Shown here: positions 7,281-13,241 of the stretch, piece by piece
How positions within the stretch are numbered: the stretch's first letter is position 1
Layout of the letters: each line of letters starts with the position of its first letter
Source of the DNA: RGIG4074 sp964459165
Lineage (GTDB): Bacteria > Bacillota > Clostridia > Christensenellales > Borkfalkiaceae
Reading direction: 5' to 3'
Assembly (NCBI GenBank): GCA_964459165.1
Contig: CAYWKM010000046.1
Span: 1 to 13,241 of the forward strand
Length of the DNA: 13,241 nucleotides
The notes under the pieces: generated by a model
The model's database searches: none
What the model was told of the DNA's origin: nothing
The model's input: the letters and a program-made list of their open reading frames with translations, nothing else
Translations under genes and position numbers: made by a program

Positions 7281-8795
7281 ATGGCTCTGAAATATCCAAA
7301 AAATCCGTTTTTTAATTCGCTGAAAATGCGCACGCAGGATTATAGCAATTGGCAGGAGGGCTGCACGCAGGATCCTTCGATTCTCTGCGCAGACGGCATT
7401 TATTACGCGTTCTCAACCGATACGTTCGGCGCGCCCTCCGGATATCAGATAAGAAAATCCGACGACCTGTATCATTGGGAATATATAGGGTCCGCTTTTT
7501 CGCTTGAAAACAGCCAGTTTTCCTATAAAAACGGCACGGCGGCTGAAAATTACGGAGGCTTGCAGCCCGCTTTCGATTGGTGCGTGACCGATACGAAAGA
7601 GGTCGGCTACGGCGTTTGTACGAGAAGGGACGGCTCTATGGCGCTTTGGGCTCCCTTCGTCATGAAGGGAAACGACGGGAAATTCTGGCTGTATTTCTCC
7701 ATGACGGGATATTTCGGAGGCTCGAAATCCTGTATCGGTCTTGCCAAATCGGAGCGGGCGGACGGCGGCTATCAATTTGTCGGACTCCTCGTGCAGTCCG
7801 TCGCCGGCTGGGTCAGTCCCAACGCGATCGACCCCGACGTATTCAAGGACGAGGACGGAAATTTGTATCTCGTGTACGGCTCTTACGGGCTCGGCATATA
7901 TATGATCGAGCTCGATAACGAAACGGGGCTTCGGAAGAACGGCGAAAACACCTTTGAACGGTATAAAAACAAAAAGATTTCCGCTTCCGACTATTACGGC
8001 CGCCAAATCGCTACCGGCTCTGTGGAGGGCGCGTGCATTCGCTATCATAAAGACGTGAACGTCCTCGTCGACGGCAAGTGGGAAAAGAAGAGCTATTATT
8101 ATCTGATGTGCTCTTACGGTTCGCTTGCGTCCGCTTACAATATTCGGGTCGGAAGGAGCGAAACGGTCTTCGGTCCGTACGTGGACGTAAACGGCAACAC
8201 GCTCGTTTGTTCCACCGATATCGGCACGGGAAACAAGGTGATGGGCTCCTTTAAATGGGCGAATACCGAACTCGATTATTACTGCCCCGGGCATACCGAT
8301 ATGTTTACGTCGGAAAACGGCGCGAACCTTATCGCTTACCACTGTCGAACGAACTACTTTATCAATAAGGGACTCAGCCGTTCGAATAATTTTCATTATT
8401 TGTACGTCAATCAGTATACCTTCAATTCCGACGGCTGGATCGTCGTGAATCCCAACCGCTATGCGGGCGAACAGTTCGGCGACGTGACCGTTCGGGAGCT
8501 GCTTTCCGTCTCCGACGGGAAATACGAGATGCTCGCGTTCACGCAGGGAATCCAGACGGTGCAGGCGCAGAGGGTTTATCTCAACGAGGACGGAACGATC
8601 ACCGGCTCTTATACCGGCGTGTGGAAGGTTTACGACGGACGCTATATTTCCATTATCACGGACGGGGAGGAATACCGAGGCGTCATCATGCCTTCGTGGC
8701 ACGACACGCAGCGGCTTCCCGGACTTACGATTACGGCGATGGGCGTGCATTGCGGAATGGCTCTCTACCTCAACAGCAATCCTAAATTTGTATAA
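7281..8795 (+). CDS. Cytoplasmic GH43 enzyme, probable arabinanase or arabino-oligosaccharide hydrolase
   Basis: This probably continues degradation of imported oligosaccharides inside the cell, since no signal peptide or lipobox is visible in the N-terminus. AAAGGAG lies just upstream of the ATG, and the 33-nt gap to the previous gene implies one transcript. The 504-residue product has the GH43 triad: Asp31 in QDPSI, Asp184 in AIDPD and Glu249 in VEGA. A C-terminal module (about 390-504) has the same NEDGTITG...GVWKVY...RGVIMPS pattern as its neighbour. The two proteins share long similar stretches (AIDP..F.D.DGN.Y..YGS and IEL..ETGLRK), suggesting they are paralogues that diverged in location. 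Whether this one acts endo or exo cannot be told from sequence. Confidence 0.85.
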   Translation: MALKYPKNPFFNSLKMRTQDYSNWQEGCTQDPSILCADGIYYAFSTDTFGAPSGYQIRKSDDLYHWEYIGSAFSLENSQFSYKNGTAAENYGGLQPAFDWCVTDTKEVGYGVCTRRDGSMALWAPFVMKGNDGKFWLYFSMTGYFGGSKSCIGLAKSERADGGYQFVGLLVQSVAGWVSPNAIDPDVFKDEDGNLYLVYGSYGLGIYMIELDNETGLRKNGENTFERYKNKKISASDYYGRQIATGSVEGACIRYHKDVNVLVDGKWEKKSYYYLMCSYGSLASAYNIRVGRSETVFGPYVDVNGNTLVCSTDIGTGNKVMGSFKWANTELDYYCPGHTDMFTSENGANLIAYHCRTNYFINKGLSRSNNFHYLYVNQYTFNSDGWIVVNPNRYAGEQFGDVTVRELLSVSDGKYEMLAFTQGIQTVQAQRVYLNEDGTITGSYTGVWKVYDGRYISIITDGEEYRGVIMPSWHDTQRLPGLTITAMGVHCGMALYLNSNPKFV

Positions 8796-8810
8796 AAAAG
8801 CAACGAAAAA

Positions 8811-8841
8811 GAGAGGTTCGCTCCTTCGGATCGAACCTCTC
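8811..8841. terminator. Stem-loop repeat, copy 1, after the GH43 genes
   Basis: GAGAGGTTCGCTCC and GGATCGAACCTCTC form a 14-position stem with one C-T mismatch and a TTC loop, starting 16 nt after the GH43 stop. It probably ends the GH43 transcript, but the T-run expected on the plus strand is missing. Five As lie on its left side, which would be a T-run for minus-strand transcription. It differs by one base from the hairpin at 9984-10014. Confidence 0.6.
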
Positions 8842-8967
8842 TCGACGTTTAATCAGAAAAAAACGCTCGCAGAAGCGCTTCCCCGCCGCGCGGGGCGAGG
8901 AAAGGGGAGAGCTTTAAGAGAAGCGGAGTCGAATAAGCGCGGAAAAATAAATTTTTCGGAGGAAAAA

Positions 8968-9897
8968 ATGGATTCATTCGATTGGATAAAGGGATATATT
9001 TCGCATCGAATCTTCAAAAAGAAATATCTCGCGGGGCAGACGCTTGCGGGAAGAAAAATCATGACGATCGAGGAAGCGGGAAAGGTTCTTTACGATAAAA
9101 TCGTGGAAGGAGCTCCCTATATGGCTTGTCGATTCGGTTCTGTCGAATTGAGAATGTTGTCGGATCGGGAAGCGGTAAAAATCGGGTTGAAGAAAAGGAT
9201 CGATTCCGAAAATTGGAATCGGCTGAACGTAAACGCGGGTTTCTTTCCGAACGACGAAAAGTACGCGGAAAAATTTTGCTCCCTTTATTGCGAGGCGATG
9301 AAGGAAATCGATTTGATCGGAATTTGGAATAATCGACACGAAGACTACATGATAAAAAAATATTCGACGGACGCGGAAATCACCGTGCTTCGCGCGCTGG
9401 AGCCTTGGTATACGAGCGGCGTTCCTTGGACTGCCGCGTTGAAGGGAAAGAAGGTTCTCGTCATACACCCGTTTACGGAAACCATTCGCTCTCAATACGA
9501 AAAGAGGGAGCTCCTCTTTCAGAATCGAGAAATTCTTCCCGAATTTGAATTGAAGACGCTGAAAGCCGTTCAGACGATAGCGGACGAAAAGGACGAACGC
9601 TTCGGCTCTTGGTTCGAGGCTCTCGAATATATGCATCAAAAGACGAAAGAAATCGATTTTGACGCGGCGATCATCGGCTGCGGCGCGTACGGACTTCCCT
9701 TGGCGGCAAAGATCAAGCGGGACGGAAAGCAGGCGATTCATATGGGCGGAGCGACGCAAATTTTATTCGGCATTAAGGGCGCGAGATGGGATTCTCATCC
9801 GATTATTTCGCAACTATATAACGAGAATTGGGTGCGGCCGAACGAAGCGGAAACGGTGAAATCCTATAAAACAATCGAGGGCGGTTGCTATTGGTAA
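8968..9897 (+). CDS. GT-D fold-like putative glycosyltransferase
   Basis: This is a predicted soluble 309-residue protein resembling the GT-D-type glycosyltransferase-like family found among surface-polysaccharide genes. The start at 8968 is set by CGGAGG seven to twelve bases upstream. An upstream in-frame extension to 8788 would run through the hairpin at 8811 and overlap the GH43 gene, so it is rejected. Visible signatures are ACRFGSVELRML (residues 53-64), resembling the RFGdGE motif of that family; a Rossmann-like strand KVLVIHPF (162-169); and a Gly-rich segment GCGAYGLPLAAKIK (237-250) followed by HMGGATQILFGIKG (258-271). No signal peptide or membrane helix is seen, so it likely works at the inner face of the membrane. 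The gene stands alone between two near-identical stem-loops. Donor and acceptor are unknown, and no clear promoter is visible in the 126 nt upstream. Confidence 0.65.
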   Translation: MDSFDWIKGYISHRIFKKKYLAGQTLAGRKIMTIEEAGKVLYDKIVEGAPYMACRFGSVELRMLSDREAVKIGLKKRIDSENWNRLNVNAGFFPNDEKYAEKFCSLYCEAMKEIDLIGIWNNRHEDYMIKKYSTDAEITVLRALEPWYTSGVPWTAALKGKKVLVIHPFTETIRSQYEKRELLFQNREILPEFELKTLKAVQTIADEKDERFGSWFEALEYMHQKTKEIDFDAAIIGCGAYGLPLAAKIKRDGKQAIHMGGATQILFGIKGARWDSHPIISQLYNENWVRPNEAETVKSYKTIEGGCYW

Positions 9898-9983
9898 GCC
9901 TTCAAGGAGCGGAGAAAAATCGGGAAAGCGGGCAAGCCGTCCGAGAAGGAAGAGAGACGTTTCGATAAAGACAAGAACGAAAA

Positions 9984-10014
9984 GAGAGGTTCGCTCCTTC
10001 GGAGCGAACCTCTC
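9984..10014. terminator. Stem-loop repeat, copy 2, between convergent genes
   Basis: GAGAGGTTCGCTCC pairs perfectly with GGAGCGAACCTCTC (14 pairs, TTC loop). It lies 87 nt after the GT-D-like gene and nine bases beyond the stop of the minus-strand small gene. On the minus strand the stem is followed by TTTT, so it fits best as the terminator of the small membrane gene. It may also stop plus-strand readthrough. Confidence 0.75.
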
Positions 10015-10023
10015 TAAATTTTA

Positions 10024-10260
10024 TCATTCCTTTTCGTTCTTTTCGTTTTTCTCCTCCGCGATAAAGTCCGGACGCTTTTCGGACGCGGCTTCCTTTTCTT
10101 CCTGCTTCGCTTTAAAGAGGAGCATGACGCCAAAGAAGACGACGCCCGCGCCCGCCGCATAGAGCGCGTAAAGGAAACCGACGAAAACGCCGATGAAGAG
10201 AAAGCTTACGGCGCAGAGGGCGGCGAGAACGGTGAAAATAATTCTCAATGTTTTATACAT
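10024..10260 (-). CDS. Small two-helix membrane protein of unknown function
   Basis: The 78-residue product has two adjacent hydrophobic segments (about 6-25 and 28-49), then a highly charged tail rich in Glu and Lys (about 50-78) that probably faces the cytoplasm. I do not recognise a family. The start at 10260 has GAGG seven bases upstream and a strong promoter 20 nt upstream. A longer reading from 10308 would begin inside the -35 box and is rejected. Codons 1-13 plus one base, with the ribosome site and -10 box, are duplicated exactly at 12024-12098. The gene converges on the GT-D-like gene and ends at the stem-loop 9984-10014. It could be a regulatory or membrane-organising small protein; nothing in the sequence decides this. 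Confidence 0.7.
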   Translation of the reverse strand: MYKTLRIIFTVLAALCAVSFLFIGVFVGFLYALYAAGAGVVFFGVMLLFKAKQEEKEAASEKRPDFIAEEKNEKNEKE

Positions 10261-10295
10261 GGATATACCTCGTAAAAAAATTATATCATAAAACG
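10221..10295. repeat. 75-bp direct repeat, copy A
   Basis: This segment covers codons 1-13 of the small membrane gene, its ribosome site and its -10 box. It is identical base for base to 12024-12098, offset by 1803 nt. Similarity continues imperfectly to about 10314, including the -35 box. Confidence 0.95.
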
Positions 10296-10308
10296 GCGAA
10301 AAAGACAA
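10280..10308 (-). promoter_or_regulatory. Promoter of the small membrane gene
   Basis: Read on the minus strand, TTGTCT (10308-10303) and a perfect TATAAT (10285-10280) are 17 nt apart, with TATG one base upstream of the -10 as a TRTG-type extension. Transcription should begin near 10273, giving a very short leader of about 13 nt containing GAGG. Confidence 0.85.
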
Positions 10309-10411
10309 GAAAAACGCTTAAAGCCACGGCGATAGCCGCGTTATAAGAAGATTCTCTCCGATAAACCGTTTTACCCTTCGTTCCCTTCGTAAAAAAATTT
10401 TTTCCGACCGA

Positions 10412-11941
10412 TTACTGCGGCGGTATAACGATCAGGACGGTATCCTGAGGAATCCCGTAATAAGGCTTAAACCCATCGCTTGCCCCGCCCGGAATAGGAT
10501 CGGGAAAGTACGCAAACAGAATTTCGCGATTGAAGACGTAACCGCTTACGTCAAGTTGCTCCACCACGATCTGTTCCGCTCCGGAAGACAGCTGCGCGGC
10601 TATGCTTTCCGCTCTGTTCTGATACGCGGGATATATTCGCGCATAGTTTGCTATATAAAATATTCCCGCAGCCAAAGCTACCGCGCCGAAAACGCAACCA
10701 AAAACCACGGGGGGAAGAGAGACGCCTTTTACCTTTTTCTTACAGTCGCTCAAATTTTCGTTTAAAAGAATGATTGCAAACATGATAAAGAGAAGATATC
10801 CCGTGACGAACGTCCGCTCCGTTATTGGCGTAACCACCAAGAGCGGAAGGCTGTACGCCAGCGAAGCTCCCGTTAAAAACAGCAAATTCAATTTTACGTT
10901 TATATTTTTTATGAGCAATAACGATTCAACTAATATACTCGCGGCGAACAAAGCCGTAAAAAGCCCCTTGATTTCGTTGGCGTAAGGCGTGCCTTCGGGG
11001 AGCAAATCGCATCCGACAAACGTAGATCCGCCGAGCGTTAAAAACACAGCCTGAATCAAAAAACAGGCAATGATCGCGGCGCGCCCGATTCCATTTAAAA
11101 ACGGCAAACGCTTTACGGCAAGCCATAGAAAAAGCCCCGTTATGATAGCGTTGAGCGCAAAATTATCGTACAGAAAATAGTACTGAAAAACCTGAAGGTA
11201 ACATTCCTTTATACTTGCAAGGTTGAGGTTTACGCCGCGATAAGCGGAAGGATCGTTTCCGTCGGCAATGCTGAAATACACGGGATTGGCAAACATGAAA
11301 ACCGCGCCGATTAAGGCTCCCGCCAAAAAGGCGATAAGCGTTGCGTCGGCTTTTTTAAAGCGGATACAATGATATATTAAAATCGCCGCGCCGACAATCA
11401 TGTTGCCTATGGTAACCGTTTCCAAAAAAAACGCGCCTACAAGTCCCAATGCAGCCGCAAGATACGGCATAGCCCTGCCGTATTCGGGAGGTTTGTCCGA
11501 AAACTCCCTCCGCACGAGCGTTGCGAACGTTACGGCTATCAAAGCGGACGGGATGTAGTTTGCAAAGCCGGAAGCCCAGACCTCCGCCTGAACGAATATC
11601 GACGAGGGCATCATAAAGAACAAAGCCGTCGCCGCGATAAAGTAAAACGCGCGGCTGCCGCCGCAGGCGCCGTTAAGCGATAACACGAACAGCAGGACAA
11701 CCGTGAGCGAGGCGCATAGGATCGCTCTTAACGCGGTCGATTTCGTTATAATGAGCGAGAGCACGGAACCCAGATATCTGCCGTTGAGCGCGGTGATGGA
11801 TTCCCACGAAAAAGACCTTGTAGCCCAATAAAAATCGTCGACCCAAAACAGCGCGACGGCGTTGAGCGCGACAAACGCAAAAAAGCATAAGGCTATTACA
11901 AAAATAAAAAATAAATTACTCCTGACGAATTTTTTACCCAT
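10412..11941 (-). CDS. Polytopic membrane protein, DUF6056-like
   Basis: The 509-residue protein has roughly 10-12 hydrophobic segments across residues 8-440, then a soluble C-terminal domain of about 70 residues. Its first helix is followed by WVDDFYWA (residues 33-40, with Asp35-Asp36) and NGRYLG (53-58). An acidic pair after helix 1 plus a downstream NGRYLG are hallmarks I associate with DUF6056 proteins, which resemble GT-C-type membrane glycosyltransferases; an EVWASGFANYIPS stretch near 120 also fits. The biochemical role is unproven. AAGGAC lies a few bases before the ATG. Upstream is a duplicated promoter and truncated leader ORF copied from the small gene at 10260, suggesting this gene was inserted or placed behind a borrowed promoter. 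After its stop, an AACGC/GCGTT hairpin followed by T5 (10310-10345 region) is a weak terminator candidate. Confidence 0.7.
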   Translation of the reverse strand: MGKKFVRSNLFFIFVIALCFFAFVALNAVALFWVDDFYWATRSFSWESITALNGRYLGSVLSLIITKSTALRAILCASLTVVLLFVLSLNGACGGSRAFYFIAATALFFMMPSSIFVQAEVWASGFANYIPSALIAVTFATLVRREFSDKPPEYGRAMPYLAAALGLVGAFFLETVTIGNMIVGAAILIYHCIRFKKADATLIAFLAGALIGAVFMFANPVYFSIADGNDPSAYRGVNLNLASIKECYLQVFQYYFLYDNFALNAIITGLFLWLAVKRLPFLNGIGRAAIIACFLIQAVFLTLGGSTFVGCDLLPEGTPYANEIKGLFTALFAASILVESLLLIKNINVKLNLLFLTGASLAYSLPLLVVTPITERTFVTGYLLFIMFAIILLNENLSDCKKKVKGVSLPPVVFGCVFGAVALAAGIFYIANYARIYPAYQNRAESIAAQLSSGAEQIVVEQLDVSGYVFNREILFAYFPDPIPGGASDGFKPYYGIPQDTVLIVIPPQ

Positions 11942-11961
11942 ACGTCCTTAACTCCGATTCC

Positions 11962-12063
11962 TTATTTATTTTCTCCTTTGCCGTCGCCCGAAGATATTGC
12001 TTGCTTGGCGGTAGATAGGGGAACGGCGAGAACGGTGAAAATAATTCTCAATGTTTTATACAT
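11962..12063 (-). pseudogene. Truncated copy of small membrane gene, chimeric 33-codon ORF
   Basis: The duplicated ATG (12063-12061) with its GAGG site opens a frame whose first 13 residues (MYKTLRIIFTVLA) equal those of the 78-residue small protein. After that the sequence diverges, giving about 20 unrelated polar residues and TAA at 11964-11962, 20 nt before the ATG of the DUF6056-like gene. The second membrane helix and charged tail are lost. It is most likely a broken 5' fragment, but because promoter and ribosome site are intact it may still be translated as a leader peptide for the downstream gene. Confidence 0.7.
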
Positions 12064-12098
12064 GGATATACCTCGTAAAAAAATTATATCATAAAACG
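12024..12098. repeat. 75-bp direct repeat, copy B
   Basis: This is a perfect match to 10221-10295 in the same orientation. Imperfect similarity continues to about 12117 with scattered substitutions. Together the copies bracket the DUF6056-like gene. Confidence 0.95.
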
Positions 12099-12111
12099 AC
12101 AGAAAAGACAA
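12083..12111 (-). promoter_or_regulatory. Duplicated promoter driving the DUF6056-like gene
   Basis: On the minus strand, TTGTCT (12111-12106), 17-nt spacer and TATAAT (12088-12083) are the same as in copy A. The spacer differs at three positions while both hexamers and the spacing are kept. It points leftward into the chimeric leader ORF and the DUF6056-like gene, and is back to back with the acyltransferase promoter. Confidence 0.8.
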
Positions 12112-12123
12112 TAAAAATAAAGA

Positions 12124-12152
12124 TTGATTTTTTATATCTGTTGTGATATGAT
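12124..12152 (+). promoter_or_regulatory. Promoter of the acyltransferase gene
   Basis: TTGATT (12124-12129) and TATGAT (12147-12152) are 17 nt apart, with TGTG one base upstream of the -10. The predicted start near 12159 leaves only about 12 nt before the ATG at 12171, almost all of it the ribosome site. The -35 boxes of this and the divergent minus-strand promoter are 12 bp apart. Confidence 0.8.
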
Positions 12153-12170
12153 AGAAACGGAGAAAAAAAT

Positions 12171-13199
12171 ATGTTGAAAAGAGAAAGCAGACAGGCGTGG
12201 TTGGACGCCTTAAAGGGGCTTGCCATCCTCCTCGTCGTCTTTATACACGCCGAAATTTCGATAAGCGAGGCGTTCTTTAACTGGGTCGTGCCCGCCTTCT
12301 TCGTCTTTGCGGGGTATACCTATAAAAACAAGGGGAGCTTTCGAGCTTTTATACGGAAGAAAAGCGAGCGGCTTCTCTTTCCTTATTTTGTTTATAGCTT
12401 CGCCTTGGTCGTCGCCGATACGCTTTTCAGTATTTTTTACGATAAGGATTCCACGTTGCGCCTGCTTCTTACGAGGATTTTCGGAATCTTTTATTCCCGC
12501 GTGTACGTGGGGACGGGCTCGAAGCTCGGACCTATGCTGTTCCGGTCGAATAATCCTCTCTGGTTCGTCACGGCGCTCTTCGTGTCCTATTGCTTCTTTC
12601 GACTCTTCTTTATCGTCGGAAAACGGGGTAAAATCCCTTTGGCAATCGCCTATTTTTTCTTGACCGTTCTCTGCACGAAGCTTCCGATTCTTCTCCCTTG
12701 GGGAATCGACGTGGCCTTCGCGGGAGCGTTGTTCATGCTGTTCGGCTATTGGATGAGGGAGAGCCGAATCTTATATAGGAAACGCCTCGTCCTTTTTGTC
12801 TTGATGATTTTGTCGCTCGCAATCTATCTTTGGCTCTCGGATTTCAACGGCTTCATGGGAATGTATTCGAGAATTTACGGGACGAGGGGAATAAAGAGCG
12901 TACCCGTTTCCTTCGTCATGGCTATGGCGGGAAGCGCGGCTTTCATGATTTGCTTTAAGCTGGTGGAAGAGAGCGGGATCGTGAAAATCCTTTCCGCCGT
13001 CGGGAAAAACAGCATGTCGATTCTCTTCGTCCACTTTTTCTTCGTCGATACCGTCGCCGGCGCTCTTTTGGCGGGAAAATTTTCTTCGAGTTTAGCGTAC
13101 GGCTGCGGAAAGTTTGTCTTCGGAGGGATTCTGACGTTATTGTACGTCGTGCTGATCAGGAAAGGGGAAAAGAAATTTCCGATATTAAAAAATTTTTAA
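12171..13199 (+). CDS. Acyltransferase-3 family membrane protein
   Basis: This is predicted to transfer acetyl or another acyl group onto an envelope glycan or exported sugar, within the cytoplasmic membrane. The 342-residue product carries the N-terminal family signature RQAWLDALKGLAILLVVFIH (residues 7-26), with conserved Arg7 and His26. About ten membrane helices follow, including FFNWVVPAFFVFAGY (about 35-49), a pattern seen in fucose-4-O-acetylase-like (COG3594) members. Length matches the family. GGAG lies eight to eleven bases before the ATG. It is transcribed divergently from the DUF6056-like gene and, with the GT-D-like gene, supports a surface-glycan theme. The acceptor is unknown. 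No terminator hairpin follows before the window end. Confidence 0.85.
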   Translation: MLKRESRQAWLDALKGLAILLVVFIHAEISISEAFFNWVVPAFFVFAGYTYKNKGSFRAFIRKKSERLLFPYFVYSFALVVADTLFSIFYDKDSTLRLLLTRIFGIFYSRVYVGTGSKLGPMLFRSNNPLWFVTALFVSYCFFRLFFIVGKRGKIPLAIAYFFLTVLCTKLPILLPWGIDVAFAGALFMLFGYWMRESRILYRKRLVLFVLMILSLAIYLWLSDFNGFMGMYSRIYGTRGIKSVPVSFVMAMAGSAAFMICFKLVEESGIVKILSAVGKNSMSILFVHFFFVDTVAGALLAGKFSSSLAYGCGKFVFGGILTLLYVVLIRKGEKKFPILKNF

Positions 13200-13229
13200 A
13201 AAAAAAGGGAAAAAAGTGCGAAAAAAGAG

Positions 13230-13235
13230 TTGACA
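13230..13235 (+). promoter_or_regulatory. Possible -35 box of a gene beyond the window
   Basis: A perfect TTGACA follows an A-rich stretch in the same style as the promoter at 116. The matching -10 would lie past the window edge, so this is only suggestive. Confidence 0.35.
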
Positions 13236-13241
13236 AGAGGA

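Noticed and set aside
8788..8967. 60-codon N-terminal extension of the GT-D-like gene
   Set aside because: It would overlap the GH43 stop, run through the stem-loop at 8811-8841 and lacks a ribosome site, while the ATG at 8968 has CGGAGG.
10261..10308. 16-codon N-terminal extension of the small minus-strand gene
   Set aside because: Its start would fall within the -35 box and upstream of the transcription start.
10221..12098. Interpretation of the 75-bp repeats as an insertion-sequence target duplication
   Set aside because: Target duplications are usually 2-14 bp, and I see no terminal inverted repeats or transposase between the copies. Homologous integration or tandem duplication fits better.
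1..13241. CRISPR array, tRNA, rRNA or a defence system
   Set aside because: No regularly spaced repeats, no RNA gene signatures and no nuclease, toxin or phage-type genes were seen on either strand.

Overview
The window looks like chromosomal DNA of an uncultured Gram-positive anaerobe, probably a gut Clostridia-type Firmicute. The reasons are lipoprotein signal peptides, strong AGGAGG-like ribosome sites, sigma-A promoters with TTGACA/TATAAT boxes at 17-nt spacing and a TRTG-type extended -10, and A/T-rich intergenic stretches between coding regions of moderate GC. The taxon is an inference from style only.

Positions 1-9000 hold a carbohydrate-use locus, best read as arabinan or arabino-oligosaccharide use. 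A promoter (116-144) and a leader of about 350 nt precede an unusually long solute-binding lipoprotein (498-2783). A strong intercistronic hairpin follows, then two ABC sugar permeases (2925-4034, 4048-5019) and an intrinsic terminator. Next come two GH43 enzymes of the same architecture: a lipoprotein exposed on the cell surface (5268-7247) and a signal-less cytoplasmic one (7281-8795). The implied scheme is cutting polysaccharide outside, importing oligosaccharides through the binding protein and permeases, then further cutting inside. The ATPase, the regulator and any exo-acting arabinofuranosidase are not in the window.

Positions 8800-13241 hold cell-envelope genes: a GT-D-fold-like putative glycosyltransferase (8968-9897) bracketed by two nearly identical stem-loops, a small two-helix membrane protein (10024-10260, minus), a large polytopic DUF6056-like membrane protein (10412-11941, minus), and an acyltransferase-3 family membrane protein (12171-13199, plus). 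A TTGACA at 13230 may be the -35 box of a gene beyond the edge.

The most interesting structure is a 75-bp perfect direct repeat (10221-10295 and 12024-12098). It copies the promoter, ribosome site and first 13 codons of the small membrane gene to a site just upstream of the DUF6056-like gene. The large gene therefore seems to sit behind a duplicated promoter and a truncated, chimeric leader ORF. I see no CRISPR array, transposase, rRNA, tRNA or recognisable defence system.
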